64,000 bases of DNA from Cacajao melanocephalus (Eukaryota > Chordata > Mammalia > Primates > Pitheciidae), in contig CAUYLG010038419.1 of the NCBI GenBank assembly GCA_963573385.1, forward strand, positions 1 to 64,000, in the 5' to 3' direction. A model generated the notes under the pieces. The model saw only the letters and a list, made by a program, of their open reading frames with translations. It did not search any database and was not told the origin of the DNA. Of the stretch, positions 14,225-30,059 are shown piece by piece (within the stretch, counting starts at the first letter, position 1; every line of letters starts with the position of its first letter). A program made the translations under genes and the position numbers.

Positions 14225-14445
14225 AGACCCAGGAATGATAACAATAATTAACACAGCTCAACTTCCACTTGCCCTATAAACAATAATTAATGCACACAGT
14301 GGCCGAATGAAACATCTAAGTTTGGATTATGAGCCTTGTTTTGCAGACAGGGAAACTGAGGCCAGGAGGTTAACTGACTTTTTAAAGGCTACACAGGGAC
14401 TCAGTATTATACCTGAAATTAAAATCTGGGCTTCCCTGACTTCTG
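14225..14445 (-). mobile_element. MIR SINE
   Basis: CAGACAGGGAAACTGAGGCC and AGGTTAACTGACTTTTTAAA are the complement of the MIR core. The outer parts are diverged. Confidence 0.75.
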
Positions 14446-15107
14446 ATATGAGAGTTGGATCAAATCTGTCTTTCAACAACGACTTAAGAACAACAACAAA
14501 GTTATACACACTCACCAAAAAAAAAGACATTTCTGCAGGAGTTCAGGAAAAAGTGATAGGCGAGGTGTGGCACTGGCCTCCCAGTCCAGACCAAGCCAAT
14601 CACCTACTGCTACTGAGCAACCCCTAAACCAGACAGGAATTGGCAGTGCTGTGTCTCGTCTATGTAGCAAATAAAATAATCCTAATAACTGCAATTTAAA
14701 TGTAAATGTAATCAGCCTGCTTCCTTCATTTCTTTGCCTCCCTCATTTTTGTGGTTTGATCTAAGGAGCTGGTAGGACTAGTTTGCTGCCCAAACTATTT
14801 ATACACTAAGAACTGAAGATGTTTTCCCCACGTCTTAAATACTACATAGCAACCAGCTTTCCTGTGTTTACTTTGCCCAATTGTTGCTTGAGTATTAAGA
14901 CACTTGCATTAACTTAAATCTCCAAATATTGCCTGTACACTCATTTAAAACAGCTTCACTTGAACTGTCACAGTCATTCTCTCATATGTCTAGTAACTGA
15001 TAATAAATTCCAGCATAAAACAAACAAAATACAATTGCCAAGTCAATTGCTTTTTCCAGGAAGACAATTTCTTAGTGCAGTTGTTAAAAAGGATCACCTT
15101 ATTATAG
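14446..15107. other. AT-rich single-copy DNA, no gene seen
   Basis: No repeat or gene recognised. Confidence 0.45.
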
Positions 15108-15310
15108 CCTCTTTTGGTTGTCAGTGACAGAAAGGATTAGATGGCGAATTCCAAAGTAGCTTCAGTATAGCTGTGAGCAAACGATGCCACTGGCACCCAA
15201 GTCTCTCCACCTCGATCTGGCATTGGCCTCAGTCAGGGCTCCTGTATTGGGATGAAGGTGGTTACTTAGGTTCAGGATGACTTCCTCCAGCGAAGCAACA
15301 CCCTGCAGGT
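15108..15310 (-). mobile_element. Old interspersed repeat, family name not recalled
   Basis: Resembles a common mammalian repeat whose plus orientation has CCAATCAGA-type motifs. Here the complement of the other end is seen: GGTTGTCAGTGACAGAAAGG and later AAACGATGCCACTGGCACCC. Two further copies of the same kind appear at 21275-21440 and 34915-35350. Probably an LTR-type element. Confidence 0.4.
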
Positions 15311-16489
15311 GTAGAGCCCTTCTTTACTGACAGCATAGGCAAGAAATCCTGAGAGTGATGGGCTGGCCCACTGGACCTCATGCCCGTCTCTGAGGCCACT
15401 GTGAAAAGGAGGATGTATCGCTCTTGTTTTCTAGGTTTAGGTTGCATGCTGGCCAATGGAGGCAGGGTATGGAGGTTCCCCCCCTCCACCACCACTGGGA
15501 TCAAGTATGTTGGAGAAATGGTTCCCCAAAAGAAAACTGGAGCATGTTTGCAAAAGAAGGAGAAAGGATGAAAGGCAGGTAAAAGCAGCAGATACCTACT
15601 ACTGTAAGTGCAGGAATTTAAAAGTCAACATTTTCCCATATGCATTAACAGAATATTTTTCTAAATGCTATCTTCACTCCTACTCATAAAACCCTGGTTT
15701 GGCCCTCAATACTATTGCTAAGTGACAAGACGACTTTTAGGAATGTAAACTAACTTGGCTCCAGTAGAACATGAGAATTGTAGAACAGACAAAGAAAGTT
15801 CAAGTAGATATCAGATCCCTTACACGCTGTACTACTGGTCTTCCTCATCACCACTCTCTTTTCCTAGCTACCTCTCACCAAAGCACTGGTCTCCTGCTGC
15901 GTGGCCAGGATAGATCATCTCTCCTGGAAGGCTGTCCTGTCACATCTAACCTTATACCTGATGACTTAGAGAAAATGCTCATCAAAGGGGTTCTTTCCAG
16001 AATAAAAGGACAAATTAACTCCAATGGCTTATTTCCTTCTTCCCTAGAATGCCAAAATCAATCACAAGTCAAAAATGGAAGTTTCCCTGTTTCAACCATA
16101 TCAGGGCGTGAACTCATCTTTCAGTAACAGGAAAAAGACAAACAACAACAAAAAATGATTGACAACCTTGAAAATAGGATGTGTGGTCCCCAACACTGCA
16201 GAATGAAGACAAAGAAAGCATGCTTGTCAAATCTGTAGATGGCCAAGCACAGAAAGGACACCCTCTATCGTGGATGTACGAGGACCGTGACATGACTGGG
16301 AGGAGGCAAGTGAAGAGGACACACTGAGTCTCCGTGCTGGACAAAGCCAGTGGCGTAGGTAGAGATTGAGGGAGGTATGCCGACCATGTGATCTACCTAC
16401 TGATAAGTGAAACCGGTAGAAGGATGATGATGTCATAGCAGAGGTAACAGCTGTGGTCACATCAGACCACATCCAGGGGTTCATTTGCC
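15311..16489. other. Single-copy DNA, no gene seen
   Basis: Frames up to 118 codons (15771-16127) lack support. No repeat recognised. Confidence 0.45.
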
Positions 16490-16870
16490 CTTGTCCAGAG
16501 GAGGGCAACTGGCAAGATGAGGGGGGTGTACAAATCCCCCATCACGAGGCTTTGGGTGCTTAATCTGGAGCAGAGAACTTGTGTTGAGGTGGTGGTGATG
16601 ACATGTAATAGTTCCTCAGGTATTGCAAAGACTTAAAACTTGTACTTTGTTGTTTCAGCTGGGCAGGATTTGGAGCAATTGGTGAAAGTCACGGGGATGC
16701 AGACCTTAGCCCAATAGCTCACTACTGAGAATTTGCTCAGATCTCCTGGAGTGAGATCCTGGAGGCAGAGCCGGAATGATTCCCTGTCAAAGAGGCCTTG
16801 GTGGAATTCCTGCTTGCATGAGAGGTAGCACAAGATTATTTCAAACTCCCTTCCTGCTCCAGGAGAATAA
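16490..16870 (+). mobile_element. CR1/L3-type LINE 3' fragment
   Basis: The order GTCCAGAGGAGGGCAACTGG, TTAATCTGGAGCAGAGAACT, GGAGGCAGAGCCGGAATGAT and GGAATTCCTGCTTGCATGAG follows the 3' end of ancient CR1-like LINEs. It is highly diverged. Confidence 0.65.
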
Positions 16871-17015
16871 GCTGTAGAGGTAGAATATAAGACAGTGTGT
16901 CCAGTTCCTCCCAGAGCCAACATACCTGTTATATATGTTGGCACCGTGCCTAGAGCCTGTGATACTTACAGGAGCCTACACAACTTTTTAAATTTTTTTT
17001 CTCACATTATAAAAA

Positions 17016-17154
17016 GGGCAAGAAGTGGTAGCTCATGCCTGTAATCCCAGCACTTTGGGAGGCCAATGCAGGAGCATTACTTGAGGCCAGGAGTTTGAAA
17101 CCTCGCTGGGTAACATAACGAGATCCTATCTCTTTAAAAAAAAAAAAAAAGAAA
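17016..17154 (+). mobile_element. Free left Alu monomer (FLAM)
   Basis: A single left arm (GTAATCCCAGCACTTTGGGA and on) ending in a direct A-tail of about 15, with no right arm. It is an early, pre-dimer type Alu. Confidence 0.88.
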
Positions 17155-17861
<707 letters not shown>

Positions 17862-18232
17862 TCACAATGCTGTACAACTATCACACTACAACCAAAACTT
17901 TTTCATCATTTCCAACAAAAACTCTGCATATATTCAACAATAACTATCCCTTCCCTGTTCTACTATCCCTTGTAACCCATTCTACTTTCTGTCTCTGTTA
18001 TACTTTCTGTCTGTATGAATTTGCCTATGCCATGTACCTTGTATAAGTGAAATCATACAATATCTGTCCTTTTGTGTCTGCCTTATTTCACTAAGCATAT
18101 GCTTCCAAAATCTATCCATGTTGTAGCATATATCAGAATTCCATTCTTTTTTATAGGTGGATAATATTGCACTGTATGAATATACCAAATTTTGCGTTAT
18201 CTCCATTCAGCTGCTAATGGTCACTTGGGTTG

Positions 18233-18880
<648 letters not shown>

Positions 18881-19327
18881 GTAAATTGGTACCTGTAGAG
18901 TGGAGCACTGCTGTAAAGATACCCTGAAAATGTGGAAGCGACTTTGGAACTGGGTAAAAGGTGATGGCATCAGTGTGACCTGGATGTGAGACATGCAGTC
19001 AAAGGTGATCATTTTGGAGCTTTAAGATTTGACTGCCCTGCTGGATTTTGGATTTGCATGGGGCCTTTAGCCCCTTTGTTTGGGCAACTTCTCCCATTTG
19101 GAATGGGTGTATTTACCCAATGCCTATACTCACATTGTATCTAGGAAATAACTAACTTGCTTTTGATTTTATAGGCTCATAGGTAGAAGGGACTTGCCTT
19201 GTCTCAGATGAGACTTTGGGCTTTTGAGTTAATGCTGAAATGAGTTAAGACTTTAGGGTACTGTTGGGAAGGCACGACGGGTTTTGAAATGTGAGGACAT
19301 GAGATTTGGGAGGGGCCAGGAGCAGAA
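18881..19327 (+). mobile_element. Shortened MaLR internal region
   Basis: Only about 447 bp lie between the two LTRs. It begins GTAAATTGGTACC and ends in GAGATTTGGGAGGGGCCAGG, both typical of MST/THE1 internal sequence. The middle, present in longer family members, is deleted. It carries no retroviral gene. Confidence 0.85.
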
Positions 19328-19689
19328 TGATATGGTTTGGCTATGTCCCTACACAGATGTCACCTTGAATTGTAGTTTTCATAATTCCCACGTGTTGTGG
19401 GAGGGATCTGGTGGGAGATAATTGAATCATGGGGGTGGTTTCCCCCATACTGTTCTCGTGGTAGTGAATAGGTCTCATGAGGGCTCATGGTTTTATAAGG
19501 GGCTTCCCCTTTGGCTTGACTCTCATTCTCTCTTATCTGCCGCCACATAAGACGTGCTTTTCGCCTTCCACCATGATGGTGAGGCCTCCCCAGCCATGTG
19601 GAACAGTGAGTCCACTAAGCCTCTTTTTCTTCGTAAGTTACCCAGTCTCAGGTATGTCTTTATCAGCAGTGTGAAAACAGGCTAATACA
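19328..19689 (+). mobile_element. 3' LTR of the MaLR element
   Basis: A complete 362-bp LTR, TGATATGG to TAATACA, followed by the second GGTTG target copy at 19690-19694. It is not interrupted, so the two LTRs can be compared to date the insertion. Confidence 0.93.
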
Positions 19690-19880
19690 GGTTGCTTCCA
19701 TCTTTTGGCTGTTGTGAATAATGCTTCCACAATCAATGGTGTACAAGAATCTGTCTGAGTCTCTGCTTTCAATTCTTTTGGACATACATGTGGGAGTGGA
19801 ATTGCTGGTTCACATGGCTGTTCTCTGTTTAACCTTTTAAGAAACTGCCAAACAGTGTAATCATGTTTTGAGGAACCTGT

Positions 19881-20199
19881 TGGGCTGTTAGTCAACTTTT
19901 TTGGGTGGAGATGGTTGGGATGTTTGAGCTGGGAGTAGAGATGAATAATGGCTGCAGCTTGAATCAGGCCAAAGGACCCAAGAAAAAGCATGGTTAGACC
20001 TCAGGCATTCTTCTGCCCACAGTGCTGACAGGCCACTCTGAGCACTTTTCTTGTCAAAGTGATTGTTAGGTGGACACAAACCAGAAAATCATTTGACAAA
20101 CAGAATTACTCACTATTACCCCCTGACCAAGCCAGCATAACAAGCCATCACCCAGGAAAGGGAAATAGTTTCATTAGACTGAACTCTTGCTTAACAGCA
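19881..20199. other. Single-copy DNA, no gene seen
   Basis: Nothing recognised between two L1-like pieces. Confidence 0.45.
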
Positions 20200-21000
<801 letters not shown>

Positions 21001-21004
21001 GTTC

Positions 21005-21036
21005 TTTTGTTTGTTTGTTTGTTTGTTTGTTTGTTT
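21005..21036 (+). repeat. (TTTG)n microsatellite
   Basis: About eight uninterrupted TTTG units, likely length-polymorphic. Confidence 0.95.
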
Positions 21037-21274
21037 AAGGATCTCCATTGGCTTTGTGATTCTAGAATCTGGCAACATTTCATTACACAAAATAGAATGT
21101 GTTTCCCTATGAGTTCATTCTAATCAGGGTTTTTCTCTCACAGTAATCGACACTAAATAGTTTTAATTGCCTATCTTCCTACATGTGTAGGTTGTGCTTC
21201 CAGATCGTGAGCAAGAGGGGAACAGGTACGAAGGGTCTTTTCTTTTGTTGGATTAAGGAGTCTGGAGTGATCCT

Positions 21275-21440
21275 ACCACATCCGGGGCCACTTGTTCTTA
21301 GCACCACCTAACGGACCAGGCAGCCATGTCTCTGCCCCTGTCCGGCCCTCCCATCAGAGCTGATTGGACCAGAGGCAGATACTTGACTCAAGATGGGCCA
21401 ATCAGACGCACTATCTTGAGGATTTTAAACTCCAAAGAGA
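21275..21440 (+). mobile_element. Old interspersed repeat, family name not recalled
   Basis: AGCTGATTGGACCAGAGGCA followed by ACTCAAGATGGGCCAATCAG is a motif pair I know from a common mammal-wide repeat, also seen at 15108 (reverse) and 34915 (forward). Confidence 0.45.
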
Positions 21441-22994
<1,554 letters not shown>

Positions 22995-24078
22995 CCATCT
23001 CACTTTAGAGAGTAGCCATTCAGCTTTGAAGTGTACCTTGTGGTGAGCTGTCTTCTGCCTCCCCTTTTTGCGTTCGGAACTACTGTATGGCCACAAAGAT
23101 GAGTGCAGAGGTGGGGATGACTGCCCAGCCATGCCATCTTTGGAAGGAGGAGAAAATTCAGTTGCCTAAACTGCAGCCAACTGAATCGGATAATCCTTTG
23201 TTGAGCTCTTTCAAATTTAACATTTCAAACTTGCTCTCAGAAATGGTTACGTATGCACTTCTGAGACCTTGAATTTGGAGGGTAATAGAACTTAAGCTCA
23301 CAAGCAGAGGAAGACAATGGTGTCTCACTATTCATGGAAACATACTGTTGCTGTGCTTTGGTTCAAGCTTTTGATGAACAGAAAATGTGCTCTGAACTTA
23401 TTTTCCTTTTTGTGAAATCCTGACACAGCGTTTCTGGTTTCAAAGGAAGTTGTATAAAAAGACCAACAGAAACCCCACAAAATGAGACCACCTTAAAATC
23501 GAGTTTACTGGCTAAATGGGATTAAGCTAGAGTTGTGTTTGAAAAAGAATAAACCCGAAAAAACAAGTCTTTGCTGCATGGTGCCCACTTCTATCTAAAC
23601 CGCTCTGAAGTCCAGATGCAAGCTGTCACTGGAGCATCTCTGGAGAGAGCGTGGGAAGTTAAAAGTCAGTGTTTTTGATTAATTAATAATCATCCTCAGC
23701 TGTGTTGGCAAATGATAAAAACAAATTGTCTGCCTTTAAAGTAAGGGTGGAAGATGTGTGCTTACCCAGAACCGAAGGGGAAGGAGGAACAGCCCTGTTG
23801 GCCTAGTCTGCCCTTGACTGGTCTGGTGGTAGTTGAACAAAGACGATGTTGTATGCCTCTTGCCCTATAAAATCCTGATTAGGAAGGAACAACCATAGCT
23901 TGGGCAGTCAGTCAGGGAAGGAGGCAAAGGAAGCCAGTCTAAAGAATAGCCCAAAGGACTATTTTATGGCTACCAGGTTGTCTTCAAGAACAACTCAACG
24001 GAGCATTTGCAGGAATAACTGTTTCTGTTTGTCATTGTGAAAGTCATTTGAGATGGAGCCAGCAGGCTGTAGCTGAGT

Positions 24079-24117
<39 letters not shown>

Positions 24118-24559
24118 GGGTAAAGGTGAAGTTTTACTGGTGGTTTAGAGGAGAAATGAGCAGACCCCTTGTCTTTTTAAAATCTGCCACCAGTAAGCAA
24201 AACAATGACAAGGTCATTCTTTCCTGAAGACCCTGCAGCTGCCATTCAGTGCCATTTCTCTCCCTCCAGATCCTGTAGTTTTCAGCAATGTATCACAGTT
24301 ATTCTACCTCTGCCAATGCAGCAACTCTTGCCTTTTTGACACTACTTGGCATGGATGATTGGAGAGAGCAGACACAATACACATCTTTAATTGTGGAGGG
24401 AGGCTGGACCAATCAATGGGCCTGTGCTGGATGCTATGTGTATCCTGTTGCTCAAAGTTCTCTAGTCCCCAGTGACTGTGACATTTGCCTCCTTTTCTTG
24501 TTCCCACTGTCAGAGCCACGATGCAGGTGCTGATTAATTTTTGCCTATTCTACTCTCAT
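22995..24559. other. Single-copy DNA with a TG microsatellite
   Basis: No gene recognised. 23674-23690 is a near-palindromic AT motif, TGATTAATTAATAATCA, of homeodomain type. Confidence 0.5.
24077..24114 (+). repeat. (TG)n microsatellite
   Basis: Nineteen TG-type dinucleotides with a single A interruption. Likely polymorphic. Confidence 0.95.
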
Positions 24560-25318
24560 GGTCTGAATAATCCTCTTCTTCTACCTGCCTTTAATCCATC
24601 TTGCACATCCAGTTCACCCTGATTCTATCCTGCCCCAGCCTCCAAACTCTCTGGGGCCCTTCATTCCTTGCCAAATAACCCTATGATTTAAGAGCCTTCA
24701 CATCGTGGCCCCAGAAAAGTGTTCACCCTAACTCATACTATCCCTTATGTATTGAATGTCCCACAGCTGTGCAATCAAGCAGCACACTGCCTAACTTGCT
24801 GTTATTTTCCTACCTTCATCCCTCAATAAGACCCTACTCAGACTTCGAGGTTTATGTCAAATACCAATTATTCTGTGAAGTTTTTTATTTCACCAGTTGG
24901 ATATGGTTTCCTTTCTTTTGATTTTTTTTTTTTTTGAGACAGGGTCTTACTCTCACCCAGGCTGTGCGATCATGGCTCACTGCAGCCTTGGCTTCCAGGT
25001 TCAAGTGATCCTCCCACCTCAGGCTCCCAAGTAGCTGGTACTATAGGTGTGTGCCACCACACCCAGCCAATTTTTAATTTTTGTAGAGATGGGGTCTTGC
25101 TATATCACCCAGGCTGGTCTCAAACTCCTGGGCTGAAGCAATCTGCCCACCTTGGCCTCGTAAAGTGCTAGGAATGCAGGCATAAGCCACCTTGCCCAGC
25201 CCCCTTCTTTTGATTTTTACTCAGGTTCTGCTCTGCCCTTTGTATTAGGCTCTTTATGTGCTGGTCTAACTACCTGATTAGAAGCCCCTGAGGGCAGGAA
25301 AGTCAACATTCACCTTTG
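24560..25318 (+). mobile_element. L2 LINE 3' region split by an Alu
   Basis: The left part has AATAAGACCCTACTCAGACT and TCTGTGAAGTTTTTTATTTC in L2 order. The right part, after the Alu, has GAAGCCCCTGAGGGCAGGAA, the L2 3' block. Removal of the Alu restores the order. Confidence 0.75.
24927..25203 (-). mobile_element. Alu (AluJ-like)
   Basis: Reverse-oriented; ACTCCTGGGCTGAAGCAATC is AluJ-type. The 14-base target copy TTCTTTTGATTTTT is found at both sides (about 24913 and 25205). Confidence 0.93.
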
Positions 25319-25484
25319 CTTGCTGCTAAATTATATTCAGAGTGAACCAGGCAACCAGCTCCTTCTGCTAGAAGTCTGCAGTTCAGCAGTCCACACTAGT
25401 GTAGCTGCAGCCCCTTATCTGAGACCCTGGTACCAGAATCAACATGGAAAAATTGAAAACTTCAACACAATTAAATATTTACCT

Positions 25485-25905
25485 ATGTTCATTTTCTGCT
25501 ATATTGCAAATTACCAGCAACTTACTGGCTTCATATAATACCCACTTATTAGTTCAGAGCTCTTTAAGTTTAGGGAAGTCTGGAACTGTATGGCTGGGTC
25601 CTCTGCTTAGGGCATCACAAGGCTGAAATCTAGGTGTTGGCCTCACTGAGTTCTTATCTGGAGGTGATGAGAAAATAATCCACTTTGAGCTTTTTCCTGT
25701 TGATATAATTCAGCTCTCTGTGGTCATAAGACTAAAGTCCTCATTATCATGGAATCAGGCCCACTGGGATCATCTTTCTTTCTTAAGGTCACCCATGTCG
25801 TAAAACAGCACCTAATCATGGGAATAAAATCCATAGTATTTCCAGGATGTATACACAAAGGGGGATGCAGGAAACCCTGGGTTCGTCTTAGAATCCTGCC
25901 CACCA
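25485..25905 (-). mobile_element. MLT1-like MaLR LTR remnant
   Basis: GGCTGGGTCCTCTGCTTAGG, ATCACAAGGCTGAAATCTAG and the end ATCCTGCCCACCACA match the reverse of an old MaLR LTR of MLT1 type. It is strongly diverged and the middle is shortened. Confidence 0.55.
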
Positions 25906-26589
25906 CATAGCCTTAAATATAAATGTGAGGCACTGGTGAGCTGAGGACAAATCTACTTTTGGACAAATGGTAGCTGAGGAGGCCACTGTGTTCTTTAATG
26001 AGTCTAGAAAGATGTCCAAGAGAAGGGAAAGCTTAGGAGTTCTTGGAAAGTTGGGAGGGTCCTGGAATTTCTGAAGGTGACTTGATAGTATGGAGGGGTG
26101 GCTTTTCCCAGTGAAAAAGTGGTGATGAGGAAGGGGGTTCAGGGAGTGGATGAGAAGTGCAGGGAGTAGATGGGAGTGATGACACTGAAAGAACCAGAGA
26201 CTGGCATGGGTAGCAGAGCAGCAGGGAGGGAAACTCAGCTGGGAGCCCTGAGTCAGGGCTGTGATTCTGATCGGCAGTGTGGGGAAGGTGCTGGCACGCC
26301 TGAGGCCCTCAGCAGAGGGGACCACCTCAGTGGATGTGCTGGAGGGAGTGGAGGATCCTGCTGAGATGAGTCCATGGGAGGCTGGCGGGAGCTGTGCGGC
26401 CTGCAAGAAGTCCACCAGGTGGCGTGGAGGGAGACTGAGGAAGGCAGGGGCTTTGGCTGCTGGGCCACTGTGAGGGTGAGATTCCCCAGAAGAATGTATT
26501 GCAAAGAACTCTTGGCTATCGATAAAGCAGGAAACATTTTCCAAGAGACCACAGAGCCCAAGGCGGAGCCAAGTGCTGGCCCAGGGGGC
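25906..26589. other. Purine-rich single-copy DNA with a CTCF-type motif
   Basis: The minus strand is open for 218 codons (25888-26544), the longest frame in the window. It enters the LTR remnant at 25905, has no recognisable domain and is Ser/Pro/Leu-rich as expected from pyrimidine-rich DNA. I do not call it coding. Confidence 0.5.
26412..26424 (+). promoter_or_regulatory. Candidate CTCF binding motif
   Basis: CCACCAGGTGGCG fits the CTCF core CCASYAGRKGGCR at every position and lies in non-repeat DNA. This is a motif match only; occupancy is not shown. Confidence 0.5.
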
Positions 26590-26735
26590 ACAAAGTTAGC
26601 TGCTGATTCACCCTGTGACTACAGGCACCTTACTTGGCCTCTCACTGCCTTTGTTTCCTGATCTATAAAATGGAGACTAACAATAACTCTACCACTGCTC
26701 AGTCTATTAGCGCATAGAAAACACTTTTCAGTCAC
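26590..26735 (+). mobile_element. MIR SINE
   Basis: TTTCCTGATCTATAAAATGG and ATTAGCGCATAGAAAACACT are MIR core and tail. Confidence 0.75.
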
Positions 26736-28184
26736 TGGCTGCCAGGAATATGCCTCTTCCTTTTCCAGGGTGCTACACTGTGGCTTCACCTGTGACCTGA
26801 ATTAACCATTCGCTGCTGGGGAAGAACACAGCACAGGTGCAGAGCAGCCTGTTGTGGCCCAGCTCTCTGTCAGGCTTGTTCAGAGACCCCTTCCCAAGCT
26901 GAGCCCTGGGCCTCAGGAGATTCACATCCAAACTGTGTGTAAATCAAACAGCAATTCTTGTTTAGGAGATCCCTTTGTGCTATATAATCTGCTAGAATCC
27001 TTCCTGGAGGAATTTTTTTGAGGCTTCCAGGTGAAGAAGTTTCCCCAAGTCACATGTAATTCACCATTCACTTTCACCCCATCATCATTTTGTTAGGCAA
27101 AGCCCAGTGTCACTGTTGAAAACTTACCAAATGGTAAGGCTACTTTTATAGCTTTGAAACAAGAGCCAAGCATTTGCTCCCATCCCAAAGATCCCATAGA
27201 TGTACTGTGGGTGATGGTTGTAGGAATCTGTAGGCAGGTATAAGTTCATCTCCTGCCTGGGCCTAGATCAAGTCTAAAAACTCAATGTTGGGCAGTTGTT
27301 GACATGTCCCAGAACTTTCCAGCTCTCAAAAAGGTGCTTAGAAAGAAAGGTGGGCTGCTTTATCAAGGACTTTAACAAGTGAGCAGTGATTTGAACTGAG
27401 GAGAAGCACAAAGGGAAGAGATTTGATGCCAGCTTCTACATCCCAGCAGAAGCCAGGACAAACCCTGGCAAAGAAGTGATGTAGCCCAGGCTGCCTTACA
27501 ATGCATCAAACCTCAGAAAGCAGTCACAACCAACGCCGGGCTTTTGTTCCAACCTCAGGAGGACACAGTGTCAGGAGCTCCTTGCATCCTGAGCTGGGAG
27601 GTCCTTCTATGCCAGGACACGTCTTGTGACCTGAAGGTGCTCCACTAATGGACAAGCATCATCTAGGGACTGACTGGATCTTCTCCATGTGGGGTCCCGG
27701 AACACAGGCCACGCAGTTGGGCAGCAGGGTAGAGTGCAGTGCAGGGCTGCTCTTTGTGGGTCCACCTTCCCCCATCTCCCAGGAGAGAGGCGGGGCCTGC
27801 AGGGCTGTTCTGGGAGGTGTTGATGGGCTGAGGATGGGCCATGGAGCCCTGTGATCACTCTCAGGGTGGCCTGGAACAGGCTGAGAGTCTTCTGGAGTTT
27901 CCAAGTGGGCAGGCTTGTCTTTATCCAGAGCCCAAGGACTCCTGCAGTCTCTCTGCTCAACTTGGGAGGCCCTTTCAGAATCTTTCTAGAACTGAGCAGA
28001 GTCTGGCTATATCTTCAACTCTGGGTGGCTTTGCCCACAGTGATTCTTGGTACCTATCTTTGTGTTCCTAAACATACCACCTTAGCCTCTAGAACTCTAT
28101 GAGGCCCCTGCTTTGTGAGCTGCAGCAATTTACCAATTTGCTTAATTCCAGGATTGCTTTATAGGGAGGAATACTTCCACCAAC
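26736..28184. other. Single-copy DNA, no gene seen
   Basis: Frames of 68 to 117 codons near 27600-28100 on both strands overlap each other and lack support. No repeat recognised. Confidence 0.5.
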
Positions 28185-28320
28185 TCCACTACTAAGGGGC
28201 CATGAGACTTTGGGCCAGTCATAGCACTGCTTGGGACCTCAATGAGGAAACTGGGCTAGATGACCTCTAATGTGCATTTGGGCTCCAACATCTGCTCATC
28301 TATTTTACCATTCTGAGGCT
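28185..28320 (+). mobile_element. MIR-family SINE (MIR3-like)
   Basis: GACTTTGGGCCAGTCATAGC and CTGGGCTAGATGACCTCTAA are typical of the MIR3-like tail. Confidence 0.6.
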
Positions 28321-28334
28321 TCCCTGGAGAGCTT

Positions 28335-28470
28335 CAGTTATTCATTCAACAAATGCTTATTCAGCAACTTCTGTGCTAGCTCCTGGGAGGCGCCGTGAAT
28401 GAGATGTGGTCACTGTCCTCAAGGAGCTCATGGTCGAGTAAAAATTCAAATTAAGAAAAAAAGACATATA
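28335..28470 (-). mobile_element. L2 LINE 3' fragment
   Basis: TTATTCATTCAACAAATGCT is the complement of the L2 3' terminus, followed by CACTGTCCTCAAGGAGCTCA from the adjacent L2 part. Confidence 0.65.
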
Positions 28471-28614
28471 TAACTACTAAACAGTGTGAAATCAGTGGAG
28501 TAAGCTGGGACAGTTGTAGGGCCACCTCATTGTTTCCTGATTCTAGGGATCACTTCTCTTCATTGCCTGATGGCCAGTGTCTTGGAAACTGCTGTTTCAC
28601 ATATTTTGTCTGGG

Positions 28615-28633
28615 GTGTGTGTGTGTGTGTGTG
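28615..28633 (+). repeat. Short (GT)n run
   Basis: Nineteen bases of GT repeat followed by a G-rich stretch. Confidence 0.85.
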
Positions 28634-28722
28634 GCGGGGGTGGGTTGTTACAGGCAGGAAGGTAAATTTGGTCTCCATGGCTCCATATTGGCTAGCAGCA
28701 GAAGTCCCAGCAAACATTTTTT

Positions 28723-29006
<284 letters not shown>

Positions 29007-29018
29007 CAAACATTTTTT

Positions 29019-29691
29019 ATCATACAATCTAATTTTTTAAATTGGGCCTGCATCCCCATATTTATAGTTATTAATAAATTTTATATGTGTATACTTGTGA
29101 ATACATATAGCATTAATCATATTTATTATTAGTAGTAATGATAGTAAAGCTTAATTTCCTTGTTTTTTAGGTTGAAACACAGATAGAAATAGAGGTTAAG
29201 ATATTTTCTTCTTGCACACCAATGGATCATCGGTGTATCTACAAGTCTAAGGCCAAAGGACTCAGGAAGACCAGTTCTGTGAACTTTCAAAATTGGTTGG
29301 AAAAGGTATCTGAGATACTTGATATGGGTAACAGCACGCATTTTGTTCTCAAATCAGACACAGGAGATTGGTACATTTGGCTGATACCAAATAAAGCTAA
29401 GGTTCTACAAAAAGAGTCCTTTAAACATATCATTTGAAAAAAAAATGCATTCCCTGGTCCTATTTAATAAAATTCCCACAATCTTTTCCCTTTACCTTGG
29501 TCATACCTTATTTAAATGTCAAAACTGTCTGTAAATCTTAAAATGCATTCTCAGTGCTACATGCTAGGCAACATGGGAAAATGCCCCCCCAAAAAAAAAG
29601 AAAAAAAAAAAGCTGAATACAAATGCCCATCCTGAGTTTAGCTATCTTTGCTTTCCTGCCTGTGTCATGAGTGGGATGCACCCAGGGGTGG
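29019..29691. other. Single-copy DNA with an exon-like stretch
   Basis: A pyrimidine tract and AG at 29169-29170 are followed by a frame open from 29171 to the TGA at 29435-29437, with a donor-like AAG/GTATCT at 29305. No known protein is recognised, so it is not annotated as a gene. Confidence 0.4.
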
Positions 29692-30059
29692 TGTCTTAGT
29701 CCATTTTGTGCTATAATAGCAGAATACCACAGACTGGGTGATTTGCAATCAACAGAAATGTCTTGGCTCACAGTTCTAGAGGCTGGGAAGTCCAAGACGG
29801 AGGGGCTGGCACCTAGTGGCTGCATCATCCCACAGCAACAGAGCAAAATAGTGACAGAGCCACAGAGCGAGAGAGAGAGTAAAAGGGGGGCACACACCCT
29901 TTTTAAAACCAACCTAACTCCTGCGATAACGGTATTAATCCATTCACTCTGCCCTCATGGCCTGATCATCTCTCATCAAGCCCCACCCCCTAACTCTGTT
30001 GCATTGGGGATTAAGTTTCCAACACATGTTTTTTGGGGGAAGACAGTCAAACCCTATCA
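29692..30059 (-). mobile_element. MaLR LTR (MLT1/MST type), solo
   Basis: 368 bp from TGTCTTAGTCCATTTTGTGC to CCCTATCA, the reverse of a MaLR LTR, with CACAGTTCTAGAGGCTGGGA inside. The perfect 5-base target copy GGTGG is at 29687-29691 and 30060-30064. No internal region remains. Confidence 0.85.

Noticed and set aside
25888..26544. Longest open frame in the window, 218 codons on the minus strand
   Set aside because: Composition is Ser/Pro/Leu-rich as in random reading of pyrimidine-rich DNA, it has no known domain, and its 3' end enters an LTR remnant.
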